A DNA stretch of 64,000 bases from Aliiruegeria sabulilitoris (GCF_001558155.1 NZ_LOAS01000011.1:1-64000), one strand, 5' to 3'; counted from the first letter of the stretch, positions 1 through 8,477 are shown. Numbers and translations are program-made. Notes: generated by a model from the sequence alone, not told the origin.

Positions 1-171
1 TGCTGCATGAGCGAAGAACCCACAAAAGCCAAGTGTCTGCAAAGCGCAGTTACCGGACCTCGCGGCCCAGGACCGGTGCTCCTTGGGTATCGGAAAGTGT
101 CGGGCGCTGGTCTCAAGGTCGGGAATGCCGACCTTGCAGACATCTGTAAGAAATTATCAGATGACCGGTAG
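1..171 (+). other. possible 3' end of an unidentified reading frame
   Basis: Frame 1 is open from the first base of the window to a TAG at 169-171, giving 56 residues ending in KKLSDDR. An internal ATG at 7-9 could make it a 54-residue peptide, but the upstream sequence is outside the window, so no ribosome-binding site can be judged. I recognise no family. It may be the tail of a gene in the accessory region or a chance open frame. Confidence 0.2.
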
Positions 172-195
172 CGGTTGGACACGAGACTGCATTCT

Positions 196-1218
196 CTATC
201 TGGCAGTTTCCGCGATCAGGCGCATGATCTCCTCATCCTCGGCGACATTTTGATCAAGCGGTATGGGTTCTCCAACTGCCTCGACCACCTTGCCGTCGTC
301 GTCGAATATCACCTCCAGTTCGCCGAGATATGCGCCAAATGCGTAGGCCTGCACAATGGCTACTCCATTGTAGATTCGCGGATAAGGCCCCTCTGCCCGG
401 GGATCGCTGCCTGACAGGAAAGTATGGGAATGGCCGCCGACAATCACATCGACGCCCGTTTTCTTGGCCGCAAGCGACAGGTCCCCTCCGAAGCCGGAAT
501 GGCTGATCAGAACGATTTTGTTGATGCCTTTGCCAGCCAGACTATCGACTTCGGCGCGCAGCGCTTCCGTCGCATCCCTACCCGTGATCCTTGGGGTGTA
601 CTTTCGCCACTCCCGGTTATGCGGCAGCGTCAATCCGATCACGCCAAGCTGCTCATCGCCGAGTTCCAGCACGACCGAGCCGTATGTCTTGCCGTCCAGT
701 TGCGGATGGCTGGACAGATCGGCGTTGGCTACCACAACGGGAAATCTCAGGCCGCTAATGAATTCACCCAGAACCTCCGGACCTTCGTCAAACTCGTGGT
801 TTCCAAGGACCATGGCATCATATCCCATCCGGTTCATCAACTCGGCCGACAGTGATGGATCGAAGTCGGTCGGGTATGCGGGGCTGGGAAATTGATCGCC
901 GGCGTCGAGCAGCACCACGTGGTCGTCGCGTTCTCGGATGGCGGCAATCGCTGCCTTGAGGCGCGCTGATCCCCCGATGCAATCTGCGGCAGCGACCGCA
1001 TCGGACGGACAGTCGTTGTCAAGTCGATCAATCGGCCCGATGCGGTAGTGGAAGTCATTGGTATGCAGAATGGTCAGCGTGAAATCCGCCCGAGCCTCCG
1101 TGGGTTCGAGCAGCATCAAAGCGACTGCCACAAGAATGTGTTCTGCCCGGTATCGCCACCCACGCAGAATGCATGATCTCCAAAGTGTTTCGTTTTGCAA
1201 AGTGACTGTTTTTGGCAT
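196..1218 (-). CDS. 5'-nucleotidase/UshA-type metallophosphoesterase, C-terminally truncated
   Basis: A 340-residue protein with the metallophosphatase core of the UshA / 2',3'-cyclic-nucleotide phosphodiesterase superfamily. After a hydrophobic export segment (about residues 27-44, ending EARA) come the metal-binding motifs LHTNDFHYR (51-59), DAGDQF, GNHEFDEG and GGHSH, in the usual order. It would hydrolyse nucleotides or similar phosphoesters in the periplasm. Family members normally run to 500-600 residues with a separate C-terminal substrate-binding domain. Here the frame stops soon after the GEPIPLD linker, so that domain is missing. The ATG at 1218 is preferred because GGGAGGGAG sits directly before it; the upstream in-frame start is a TTG without such a site. 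It may be a truncated relic at an island edge or a working single-domain enzyme. Confidence 0.8.
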   Translation of the reverse strand: MPKTVTLQNETLWRSCILRGWRYRAEHILVAVALMLLEPTEARADFTLTILHTNDFHYRIGPIDRLDNDCPSDAVAAADCIGGSARLKAAIAAIRERDDHVVLLDAGDQFPSPAYPTDFDPSLSAELMNRMGYDAMVLGNHEFDEGPEVLGEFISGLRFPVVVANADLSSHPQLDGKTYGSVVLELGDEQLGVIGLTLPHNREWRKYTPRITGRDATEALRAEVDSLAGKGINKIVLISHSGFGGDLSLAAKKTGVDVIVGGHSHTFLSGSDPRAEGPYPRIYNGVAIVQAYAFGAYLGELEVIFDDDGKVVEAVGEPIPLDQNVAEDEEIMRLIAETAR

Positions 1219-1520
1219 CTCTCCCTCCCAGTAGGGGCCGCACCCAATCAAGCAGCCAAACTATACTGGGTTTTGGCCCTTCGAACGATGATATGGATCA
1301 GCGGCAACTCTCGTTTTCCGACCGATTGCGCCCACCCCCCCCCGAACCGCACAAATGATGTCAGATGCTTACGCACTGTGACACGAAAGAATGGCCACAA
1401 CACTTGGCATTCCGGACAATGCCAGATTACGCCAAACGGCAGGAATGCGCAGGTAGCCGCTGTTGGTACCCAACTCGCACATCGCTCGTTTGGTGACGAT
1501 GGACCCGTCGGTGCAAATTC
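1219..1520. other. intergenic, no gene seen
   Basis: About 300 bases between the nucleotidase-like gene and the zinc-ribbon gene. It contains a run of nine C residues near 1335. I see no convincing reading frame, tRNA remnant or repeat. It may include the far end of the integrated element, but no duplicated attachment core could be matched by eye. Confidence 0.4.
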
Positions 1521-2159
1521 CTATTTCGGCCTGTTTCGGGCACTCGGCAGCCTGTCCGCGAAACCGAATTTAGCCGCGATACCGCCCAGCGCTTGCATCA
1601 CGAACCTGTCGTGGTGGTGGTTCAGCCGCTCGAACGTCCGCCAGTGCATCCCCTTGGGTTTGTTGCAGAGTTCCGGGCCGTTCAGAATGCCGGGTTTCCA
1701 GCCAAGTTGCCCGCGTATCCTGTCCGCCTTCCGTGCCGCTCTTTCGCCCGCGTCTTCGCGCTGGGACGGGTAGGCCAGTTGGTGACAATGACGGCAAGCG
1801 TATATCCGTCCGCCATAGAGCACCGCAACCCGCCTCCCGCAGCCTTGGGCGGGGCAGAGGAACCAATGCCGCGCCCCGCCGATGTTGCAGGGCGTGGCGT
1901 CGAGATGGACGCTGTAGCGCAGGCTTTCCCAATCCTCGCCCACGCTTCGGGACCGGTAATCCAAGACAATGCGCCCCGGTTCCGAGGCGATACCGACCGA
2001 TGCCACTACTCCGCCATTGCGTGACCATGTGATGTTGCCCGAATAGCCCGGACGCATCATGCCCTCGCGCCCCAGCCAACGCACGTCTATCGCCCGATAG
2101 TCTTCCGTCGTGCTCCTGGCGCCAATGTGCCAGTGCCGCCCGCTACCCATTCCGCCCAT
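1521..2159 (-). CDS. island-associated zinc-ribbon hypothetical protein
   Basis: A 212-residue basic protein starting MGGMGSGRH. Four cysteines (C102, C107, C122, C125) form a C-x4-C ... C-x2-C zinc-ribbon-like knuckle, followed by an arginine-rich helix (EDAGERAARKADR). From memory, similar proteins of unknown function recur in alphaproteobacterial genomic islands and prophages near integrases, which fits its place at the far end of this leftward cluster. The start is supported by a GAGG about 7 bases upstream. DNA or RNA binding is plausible from the zinc knuckle and charge but not shown. Confidence 0.6.
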   Translation of the reverse strand: MGGMGSGRHWHIGARSTTEDYRAIDVRWLGREGMMRPGYSGNITWSRNGGVVASVGIASEPGRIVLDYRSRSVGEDWESLRYSVHLDATPCNIGGARHWFLCPAQGCGRRVAVLYGGRIYACRHCHQLAYPSQREDAGERAARKADRIRGQLGWKPGILNGPELCNKPKGMHWRTFERLNHHHDRFVMQALGGIAAKFGFADRLPSARNRPK

Positions 2160-2309
2160 GTAGTGCCTCAGATTTTACCGAAATCATGTGGGAACCTGCA
2201 CAACATGCGCAGGCCGTTTTTCAGGTCTCAGCCGGTCACCGCCGACACCGCGAAAGCGACACCCTGCAAGAGCGCCCGCAAAGTCTGCGTAATGGGCGCT
2301 GGCGCCGAT

Positions 2310-3389
2310 TTAATCCCGGTCACTAGCGCGCCCTCCAGGTTGCCTGCCTTCCCCATAGGCGGGGGAAAAGGGTGTATAGTGATTATTCCCAGATACGGGC
2401 CACCAAGTGCGGAGCCGGTAGAGGCCGCTTCGGTGTCGGCTTGGCGCGCGCAATTCTTCGAGAAACCGCCGTTCGAGCAGCACATCGCGCGTGCGTGCAA
2501 TCCGTTGCCGAGACCAGGGCGGGTTTCCGGCCTCGCTCATGGCGCGGGGTGCGATTGAGAAATCCGACTTGTTCTGGTGCCAGCGAACAAGAAGCTGATA
2601 CAGCACCAGCGCGTCGGGCTTGTCTATCAAAGCATCCATGATGCGGTCTCCTTCTGACAGTTGGGGTTTGCGCAGGCCGACATAGTTCCGGCCCGCCGCT
2701 TCGTATTTCCATGCCGAGCGGGCGGTGCGTTCCACCTCTGCAACTGGCAGCGGATCGGGGAAAGTGCTTGCCCACGAGGCGGCCACATCCAGAAGCGCTT
2801 CCACGTCGTCGCAATAGCGCGCCTGGGTCATGCAGTAGCGCCAGAGATGGTTGTTGCGCTCGCCGGTCTGGACGGTCTCGGCAGGACGGTCGAAACCCAG
2901 CGCGTCGGCGCGGATTGTGGGAAGGTTTGCAATGTCGCCAAGCCCTCCGGAGCGGAAGGCATAGGCCGCGCCAAGGTCTTCCCGCCATGAGGGTGGCGCT
3001 ATCGTGAAGCCACCGCCCAGCACGTCTATCGGTTGGTTGCGGAAGGGCCGGATTTTCCGGTCCTCCCCATTGTGACGATACCAGAGCTTTGCCTTTCCGG
3101 TGGCGGTGCCGATGACAATCGGGGTTTCCCCGAACCGCTCCACCGCAGCGGCAAGCCAAGCCTCGCTTGCCGCGTCCACGTCGATTTCGGTGATGCCGGA
3201 AGGCTTGCCCATGACGATGCCAAGCCCATCTGCATTGCCCAGCTTTTCGACATGCGCCCATGTGCGTGCGAGACGCGGCGTCGCCTTCTGCCAACCTCGC
3301 ACGGCGGGGCGTTTGTGGAGTGTATCCACCGGAAAGGCGGGTAAGCCAGCATCCGCATAGGCTTCGGAATGTTGCGCGAATACTCCCAT
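2310..3389 (-). CDS. bifunctional DNA primase/polymerase (prim-pol) domain protein
   Basis: A 359-residue protein with an N-terminal archaeo-eukaryotic-type prim-pol domain: an AFPVDTLHKRPAVRGW entry motif, a catalytic acidic pair in ITEIDVD (D70/D72), a GTATGKAKLWYRH block near residue 95 and the IDVLGGGFTIAPPS block near 121. The C-terminal half looks like a winged-helix region (SEAGNPPWSRQRIARTRDVLLERRFLEEL). Such proteins are thought to prime replication of plasmids and integrative elements. I chose the ATG at 3389 because AAGGGAG lies nine bases upstream; an extension to 3476 would overlap the preceding small gene heavily. It is last in a leftward series of overlapping small genes. Confidence 0.82.
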   Translation of the reverse strand: MGVFAQHSEAYADAGLPAFPVDTLHKRPAVRGWQKATPRLARTWAHVEKLGNADGLGIVMGKPSGITEIDVDAASEAWLAAAVERFGETPIVIGTATGKAKLWYRHNGEDRKIRPFRNQPIDVLGGGFTIAPPSWREDLGAAYAFRSGGLGDIANLPTIRADALGFDRPAETVQTGERNNHLWRYCMTQARYCDDVEALLDVAASWASTFPDPLPVAEVERTARSAWKYEAAGRNYVGLRKPQLSEGDRIMDALIDKPDALVLYQLLVRWHQNKSDFSIAPRAMSEAGNPPWSRQRIARTRDVLLERRFLEELRAPSRHRSGLYRLRTWWPVSGNNHYTPFSPAYGEGRQPGGRASDRD

Positions 3390-3393
3390 CTGC

Positions 3394-3708
3394 TCACGCT
3401 CCCTTGTCCATTCGGCGGAAAGGTCGGTCCGCGCGGTGCCGAATGTGCGGCGGCAGGTCGGCCAGTTCGGGCGCAACAGCGCCGCTGTGGGCTTGGTAGA
3501 GGCGGGTTAAGGCTTCGCGGGTCACACAGTAGGCGAGGGTGCGCCATCGCGCTCCCCCCATGGTTTTGGTGCCGCTCCTGCGTTGCAAAAGCCATTGGAG
3601 ACCATCCCGGCATTCGGCAACGCGGAAGTTGCCATGCCGGAACACCTCGCCCCGGTATCCGTCCGCTTCTTCGCGGTGGTCGGTGCGGAAGTTCGGGAGT
3701 GCATTCAT
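3394..3708 (-). CDS. small island protein of unknown function
   Basis: 104 residues, basic, beginning MNALPNF. No domain recognised. Its ATG overlaps the stop of the preceding 41-residue frame as ATGA, and its stop lies four bases before the prim-pol start, so it is very probably translated as part of the same transcript. The position suggests an accessory role in element replication or maintenance; nothing in the sequence fixes a function. Confidence 0.55.
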   Translation of the reverse strand: MNALPNFRTDHREEADGYRGEVFRHGNFRVAECRDGLQWLLQRRSGTKTMGGARWRTLAYCVTREALTRLYQAHSGAVAPELADLPPHIRHRADRPFRRMDKGA

Positions 3709-3830
3709 GCGCGGCGCTCCCCATAGCAATGGTCCGCCAGCAGTTCGGCCTGTTGCCGGGTGAGGCCATAGCGGCGGGCGAGAAACCGGATTTGGATTTC
3801 GCGCGGGTCGGGGTGGTAGGTCTTGCTCAT
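3705..3830 (-). CDS. 41-residue peptide in the element operon
   Basis: A 41-residue frame starting MSKTYHPDPRE, with a short helical segment (LTRQQAELLADHCYGERRA). Both ends overlap neighbours by ATGA, which suggests translational coupling and argues that this tiny frame is real. No family recognised. A longer in-frame version to 3890 would bury the coupled start and is less likely. Confidence 0.5.
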   Translation of the reverse strand: MSKTYHPDPREIQIRFLARRYGLTRQQAELLADHCYGERRA

Positions 3831-4129
3831 GCCGCCACCTGGGAACTGTAGCCGGTCACAGGTGTAACCTGAGAGCGAAGAACGTAGCACGCATGTGTCC
3901 CCGGAAACTCGCCTTCGTGCGGTTCATGGATGGTCTCGATTTCCACGCATTCGCCACGCAAAACCCAGATGTAGTGACTCCAGCGTGGAGCGGGATGAAA
4001 GATTGGCGTGCAACCGTTGTCGCCAGCAGCGAGTAGTTGTTCCATGGCCCAGTTGACGCGGCCGGTGATGTTGATCCGAAACGGATCGTCGGACCCATTC
4101 TGGACCCTGTATGCCTTGATTTTCTGCAT
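3827..4129 (-). CDS. small island protein, possibly winged-helix type
   Basis: 100 residues beginning MQKIKAYRVQ. The middle (GRVNWAMEQLLAAGDNGCTPIFHPAPRWSHYIWVLR, abbreviated to its ends GRVNWAM and YIWVLRGE) reads like a helix-plus-wing unit of the kind annotated as winged-helix in other island proteins; this is a weak assignment. The ATG of the next frame overlaps its TGA. It is the first gene of the run of coupled small genes leading to the prim-pol gene. Confidence 0.5.
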   Translation of the reverse strand: MQKIKAYRVQNGSDDPFRINITGRVNWAMEQLLAAGDNGCTPIFHPAPRWSHYIWVLRGECVEIETIHEPHEGEFPGTHACYVLRSQVTPVTGYSSQVAA

Positions 4130-4235
4130 TCGATAGCCTCATGCATTGAAGCGGCGAGGCAGTTGCGGTACATCTCAGTTGGACGCTGAAACGAATACAC
4201 CCTGCATGGTCTCGCCGGACTTTGCGGGGTTTCGT

Positions 4236-4460
4236 TTAGGCAGCCGTGCTTTGGCGGCCGTTCATCCAGGCGAGAATATCGCTTTCGCGCCACGCGACCG
4301 CGCGCTTTCCGAGCCGCACGGGCTTCGGAAACTCGGGGTCATGTTGCGGACTGCGCGGGTCCATTTTTGAATAGATGGACGACCGCGAAAGGCCGGTCAT
4401 TGCTTCAACTGCCGGTCGGCGTTGGAAGCGGTCTTGGTTCTGTTCGGAGCTTGTTGCCAT
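4236..4460 (-). CDS. AlpA/excisionase-type helix-turn-helix regulator
   Basis: A 74-residue protein with the AlpA pattern: a helix-turn-helix (RRPAVEAMTGLSRSSIYSKM), the PEFPKPVRLGKRAVAW strand-wing segment and a terminal WRESDILAWMN. Proteins of this family bind near attachment sites or control integrase and excision genes of P4-like elements. The ATG at 4460 has AAGGA about ten bases upstream; upstream in-frame extension has no family match. Its place between the integrase side and the replication side of the element is typical. Confidence 0.82.
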   Translation of the reverse strand: MATSSEQNQDRFQRRPAVEAMTGLSRSSIYSKMDPRSPQHDPEFPKPVRLGKRAVAWRESDILAWMNGRQSTAA

Positions 4461-4574
4461 GTCGCATGTCCTTGGGTTGTTGTGGAACATGCCGAACAAG
4501 ATGAACACAACCAGCCGTGGAAATAGGCGGCACAATTCGAAAAGCGTTTCGATACGGCGCATCGATTCCGTAAC

Positions 4575-5447
4575 TTACTGTTTTGACTTCCAGTTTCCCG
4601 GCTTGGAAAGCTCAGGGTACAGTTCCCGAGCCTTTTCCCACGCAGCCAAGAAGGCTCGATGCGACATGCCAGGGGGGGCATGGCGGGTGGCAGCATCTGC
4701 TTTTCTAGGGAAATATCCCCTACGGCAATCCGCTATAATTCTATTCGCAACGGCTGCAACGCTCCCGTCTCCAGCGACCTCGTCCGACGGTCGATCAAGA
4801 TACTCGACAACATCCTTCTTTCGAAACATCAGTGAACCGCCTGAAAAACCGCCCCATGGCTTGGGAGCTAAGGTTGTGGTGGCTTTGTGCGGGAGAAGGC
4901 GAGTTAGTAGAACGTAAGCTGCGACGAGCACAACGCTGCCAGCAAATGCTAGCTCTATCGCCACTTCTCTACCGACTTCATGCCAAGGAACCCAAAGCCC
5001 AAATGAAACAAGCGCCAAAATTAACGAAGTATATCCGGTAACGAGCAACACGAACGTGAAGATCAGAATCCATTGCGACCTTCGGCCATGTTCTTTGTCC
5101 GTCGGTTCTTCGCGCGCACGAAGCGCCGCGATACTCAGAGCGTGGAGCATGCGGAAGCCAACCCCAACCCGCGCCTCGCCGAACGTCACAATCCCGGTCC
5201 GGTAGTCGAAAGACTCATGATTGGAGCCATGACGGCTGATGGTTCGGAGAAAAAAACGATCCACCCGGACCTCCTGACCGTTTGGCAAGAGGATGCCAGC
5301 CTCATTGAGAGTCCAGCAAAAGTTCCAAAACTCTTCCCGAACCTTGTCTAGCGACTCGTCAGTCGAGCCAGGAACCTGCTCTTCCATTTGGTCATAGATT
5401 AGAAAGAAGCACTCAGGCGCTGAAACCCAACCGTCCAAATAGAACAT
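4575..5447 (-). CDS. two-TM cargo protein of unknown function
   Basis: 290 residues with no family I recognise. An N-terminal soluble part (1-120, rich in aromatic residues, e.g. WNFCWTLNEAG) is followed by two predicted membrane segments (about 126-152 and 162-184) and a C-terminal soluble part that includes FRKKDVVEYLDRP near 208-220. Its start codon shares one base with the integrase stop (TGATG), so it is translationally coupled to the integrase. The gene is visibly more AT-rich than its surroundings. Being directly behind the integrase it is the best candidate for element cargo; a defence or exclusion role is speculation from position only. Confidence 0.6.
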   Translation of the reverse strand: MFYLDGWVSAPECFFLIYDQMEEQVPGSTDESLDKVREEFWNFCWTLNEAGILLPNGQEVRVDRFFLRTISRHGSNHESFDYRTGIVTFGEARVGVGFRMLHALSIAALRAREEPTDKEHGRRSQWILIFTFVLLVTGYTSLILALVSFGLWVPWHEVGREVAIELAFAGSVVLVAAYVLLTRLLPHKATTTLAPKPWGGFSGGSLMFRKKDVVEYLDRPSDEVAGDGSVAAVANRIIADCRRGYFPRKADAATRHAPPGMSHRAFLAAWEKARELYPELSKPGNWKSKQ

Positions 5448-6655
5448 CAACCAATCCTCGCAACCTTGGCGTCCGTCTCGCTCAGATACGCCGCCCAACT
5501 CTCCATCATCTTCCGCCGCTTCTCGAACACGTCCGAGCGCGCATAGGCTTGCTCCACAGCATCGCCGGTCTTGTGCGCCAACGCGGCCTCGGCAACCTCG
5601 CGGGGGTAATTTGTCCGTTCCTGCGCCCATGTGCGAAATGACGTGCGGAAGCCGTGAATGTCGGCATCGAAGCCGAGTTCCTTGACCAGCTTGGAAAGCG
5701 TCATGTCTGAGAGCACCTTGCCGCGCAGACTGGGGAAGACGAGGCCGGACCCATCGCGCAGGCTTTGAGCTTCGGTCAGTATCTCCACCGCGCGGGCAGG
5801 CAGGGGAACTCGGTGCGGGCGCTGCATCTTCATCCGGTCAGCGGGGATTTCCCATGTCGCGGTGTTCATGTCGATTTCATCCCAGCGCGCCATGCGCACC
5901 TCGCCCGAACGGCTGGCGGTCAGAATAAGGAACTCAATCGCCAGCTTGGTTGCCTTCCATGCCCGTGAAGCATGGACCGTTTCAATACATCCGGCAACTT
6001 CCGAGTAATGCAGCGCCTTGCGGTGCTTGGGCTTCCGTTCCACCTTGGGCAGAGCGAGCGTTGCGGCTGTCGAGGGGTTGTTCGCACACATTCCTTCTGC
6101 AATCCCCCATCTGAAAACATAGGACACGCGGTAAACCAGTTTTCGCGCAACATGCGGCACCTTCTCGCGCGCGGCCAAGATGGCCTGCCGAACGTCGGCA
6201 CTGGTGACTTCTGGCAAAGCAACCGAGCCGAAACGCGGGAAAATGTATTTTTCCAGAGTTGAGAGGAACGCCGCGCGGTCTTTCGGGTTCTTCCAGGTCG
6301 GGGACAACTCGACATGTGCCTTACGGGCGGCTTCCTCGAAGGTGAGAACCGCCCTTGCCTTCCGCTTCTCTGCGAGCGGGTCACCGCCCGCACGTGCAAT
6401 GCGCTTGTTTTCCAACGCCTGCTCGCGGGCTTCGGCCAGCGTGACGACAGGCGGGCTACCCAGTCCCATTTCCCGGCGCTTGCCACGGATGACGATGCGC
6501 TGAACCCAGAAGCGCCCACCGGTCGGCTTGACCAGCAGAAAGAGGCCAGTTCCCTTGCCGTCGTGATACTTGCCGGGTTCTTTCACAGAACTGACAACAG
6601 CGGCAGTCAGAGCCTTGCGGGTGGGCTTGATTTCAGCGGGCATTGGTTCCCCCAT
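5447..6655 (-). CDS. tyrosine-type site-specific integrase (P4/DUF4102 type)
   Basis: A 402-residue integrase. The N-terminal DUF4102 arm-binding domain shows DGKGTGLFLLVKPTGGRFW, then a core-binding SAM-like domain, then the catalytic domain with arginine in TASRSGEVR (R249), H334 and R337 in HGFRTSFR, H361 in AHKTGD and the nucleophile Y371 in EQAYARSD. All catalytic residues are present, so it should be active. Two starts are plausible: ATG 6655 behind GGGGGAG, or ATG 6643. It marks the right edge of the accessory element; the attachment site should lie just upstream (above 6655). Confidence 0.92.
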   Translation of the reverse strand: MGEPMPAEIKPTRKALTAAVVSSVKEPGKYHDGKGTGLFLLVKPTGGRFWVQRIVIRGKRREMGLGSPPVVTLAEAREQALENKRIARAGGDPLAEKRKARAVLTFEEAARKAHVELSPTWKNPKDRAAFLSTLEKYIFPRFGSVALPEVTSADVRQAILAAREKVPHVARKLVYRVSYVFRWGIAEGMCANNPSTAATLALPKVERKPKHRKALHYSEVAGCIETVHASRAWKATKLAIEFLILTASRSGEVRMARWDEIDMNTATWEIPADRMKMQRPHRVPLPARAVEILTEAQSLRDGSGLVFPSLRGKVLSDMTLSKLVKELGFDADIHGFRTSFRTWAQERTNYPREVAEAALAHKTGDAVEQAYARSDVFEKRRKMMESWAAYLSETDAKVARIG

Positions 6656-7488
6656 TAGCTCCCCCACAACATAGTGGAACAAGTTGGAACTCAAAAGGAC
6701 GTTAGGGAACAAAATCATCTTTTTTTAATGGCATAGGAAGCCGCACTGGAACCCGCAGGAATAGGAATTGGCGCCTGTAGGGGTCGCCACGAAAAATCCA
6801 CCGGAACCTGCTTTCCAAAACAGAATGCGAATCCTGACCTTACCACTCCCCCCGTCGTCCCCATGACGGCGCGCGAGTGCTGGAGATCGGACCGGAAGGG
6901 TGCATGCGGATCGTGCTGCAACTCCCTTAGCCGCCCCCGAAAAACTCTTGGAACGCACAAAACACCCCCATGCCGGAGGCGTTCGCATCGCCTGCGGAAA
7001 ATCTCCCTGGCGCGGGCTTTTTCGCATTGCAAAACGTCGAAATTGCGGTACATGCCCGCTCAGCCCAAGGTCGCACGTGCCTGTGGGCGCCCACGGTCCA
7101 AACGTCGGATTGGCTCGAATACTTCGAAGTCGATCAAGTCTGCGTAAAACGCAGGCGGGTGGCGGGTTAGGTCGACGGTACATCGATATGTCCAGGCATA
7201 TCGAGGCGGGAAGGTTGGATGTCTCGCCGGGCGCCTTGAAGCAACGACGGTAGGGCCCTTTGCCTGCGCTGGTGTCCAAAGCCAGCCTCAAAGCGGCACA
7301 CCTTTGTTGTCGGACGTGCGGACGGGATTACCGCTCCAATCCAAGACAGCGCTTGATCGCGCCGGTTTCGCAGTTCTGCGGCGCCGGGTCCGGTTGTCTT
7401 CTCGATTCGTTACGCGGCGCGTCCACGGCCCGCGCAACGGCCAAGGGGACGGCCGGGTTCAAACACTTGTCTGGATGGAGAGGCCACA
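6656..7488. other. long noncoding stretch: element junction and decarboxylase leader
   Basis: More than 800 bases without a convincing gene. The left part should hold the integrase promoter and the attachment-site junction; no tRNA or tmRNA 3' end is recognisable. The right part (about 7050-7488) precedes the decarboxylase relic and contains small hairpins such as CTGCGT-AAA-ACGCAG at about 7140-7155. Structured speF leader RNAs are known upstream of alphaproteobacterial ornithine decarboxylases, so a leader RNA may persist here, but I cannot confirm its consensus by eye. Confidence 0.35.
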
Positions 7489-7905
7489 ATGACGTCCGCC
7501 CGCATCGCCGATTACATCAACGCGAACCAGTTCGACGAGCCCTGCCTGATCGTCGACACCGATATCGTGCGCGAGAACTACCTGTCCTTTGCCCATGCGT
7601 TGCCGGACACGCGTATCTTCTACGCTGTGAATGCCAACCCCGCGCCGCAGATCCTGTCGTTGCTGGCGGAGCTCGGCTCCTCCTTCGACTGCGCTTCGAT
7701 GCGGGAGATCGAGATGGCGCCCTGCATCCTCGCCGGGCCGACCTGCGACAGCGCCGATGTACTCTACGAAAAGAACCACTACCCGATGCCGCCTACGCTG
7801 ACCGTGGGCGACGAGATCCTGATCGAGGGGACCGGCGCCTATACAACGACCTATTCGGCGCAGGCCTTCAACGGCTTCCCGCCGCTGCGTTCGGTCATCC
7901 TCTGA
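7489..7905 (+). pseudogene. ornithine/lysine decarboxylase (fold III PLP) with large internal deletion
   Basis: 138 residues that match only the two ends of an alphaproteobacterial PLP decarboxylase (normally about 375-395 residues). The N-terminal part (DEPCLIVDTD ... FYAVNANPAP ... SSFDCASMREIEM) is joined directly at about residue 76 to the C-terminal part (APCILAGPTCDSADVL ... GAYTTTYSAQAFNGFPPLRS). The intervening barrel and domain interface are gone, but the frame is kept. The lysine that binds PLP, expected in FYAVKANPAP, is an asparagine (AAT, 7630-7632). The ribosome-binding site GGAGAGG is intact and the stop overlaps the next gene as TGATG, so it may still be translated, perhaps only for coupling. 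It cannot be a working decarboxylase. Confidence 0.88.
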
Positions 7906-8477
7906 TGGCGCGGGACTTCGCAGCCAATGCGGCCGCAGTGGAACTTGTCATCCGCGCCGAGCACCCCACCGACGTGCCGGCGCGCGAGGCGCTTCTGGAC
8001 ACAACGATGGGCACAATTCGCTTCTCGCGCAGCTCGGAACGGCTGCGCGAGGGGCGTCTGCCCGCGCTGTCCCTTGTCGCCCAGGCGCCCGGCGGCCTGG
8101 TAGGCACCGTGCGGCTGTGGCATGTGCGCGCTGGCGGCCTGAGCGGGGCGCTGATGCTCGGCCCGCTCGCGGTGGATCCGACGCGGCAAGGCCTCGGCAT
8201 CGGAGCCGCGCTCATGCACTCGGTTCTGGCGACGTTGCGCGCACAGGAGTTCCGCGCCGTCGTTCTGGTGGGCGACCCGCCCTACTACGAGCGCTTCGGC
8301 TTTCATGCCCGCCACGCGCGCCGGCTGCACATGCCCGGTCCGTTCGAACGCCACCGGCTGCTTGGCCTGCCCCTGGAGCCGGGCGCGCTCGATCATGCCC
8401 ACGGGGTTCTGCGCCCCTGCGGCCCAAGCATCACACAGGCTGTCCCCGAGCGCGCAACCGCGTCCCGGGCCGCCTGA
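7905..8477 (+). CDS. GNAT family N-acetyltransferase
   Basis: A 190-residue acetyltransferase. It has the acetyl-CoA core GPLAVDPTRQGLGIGAALM (about residues 86-105, with the Q/R-x-x-G-x-G/A loop) and the later VVLVGDPPYYERFGF segment common to YhbS-like members. The ATG overlaps the stop of the decarboxylase relic, so it belongs to the polyamine operon. Acetylation of a polyamine or other small amine is a reasonable guess from context, but the substrate is not shown. In related bacteria a GNAT gene often sits between ornithine decarboxylase and homospermidine synthase. Confidence 0.8.
   Translation: MARDFAANAAAVELVIRAEHPTDVPAREALLDTTMGTIRFSRSSERLREGRLPALSLVAQAPGGLVGTVRLWHVRAGGLSGALMLGPLAVDPTRQGLGIGAALMHSVLATLRAQEFRAVVLVGDPPYYERFGFHARHARRLHMPGPFERHRLLGLPLEPGALDHAHGVLRPCGPSITQAVPERATASRAA

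Noticed and set aside
1500-6800. Direct repeat marking both ends of the element
   Set aside because: The only shared word found (AATTCCTATT near 1520 and 6755) is inverted, not direct, and too short to mean much.
6656-7260. tRNA or tmRNA 3' end as integrase attachment site
   Set aside because: No T-arm plus acceptor pattern ending in CCA could be placed; nearby GGGTTCC-like words lack the matching stem.
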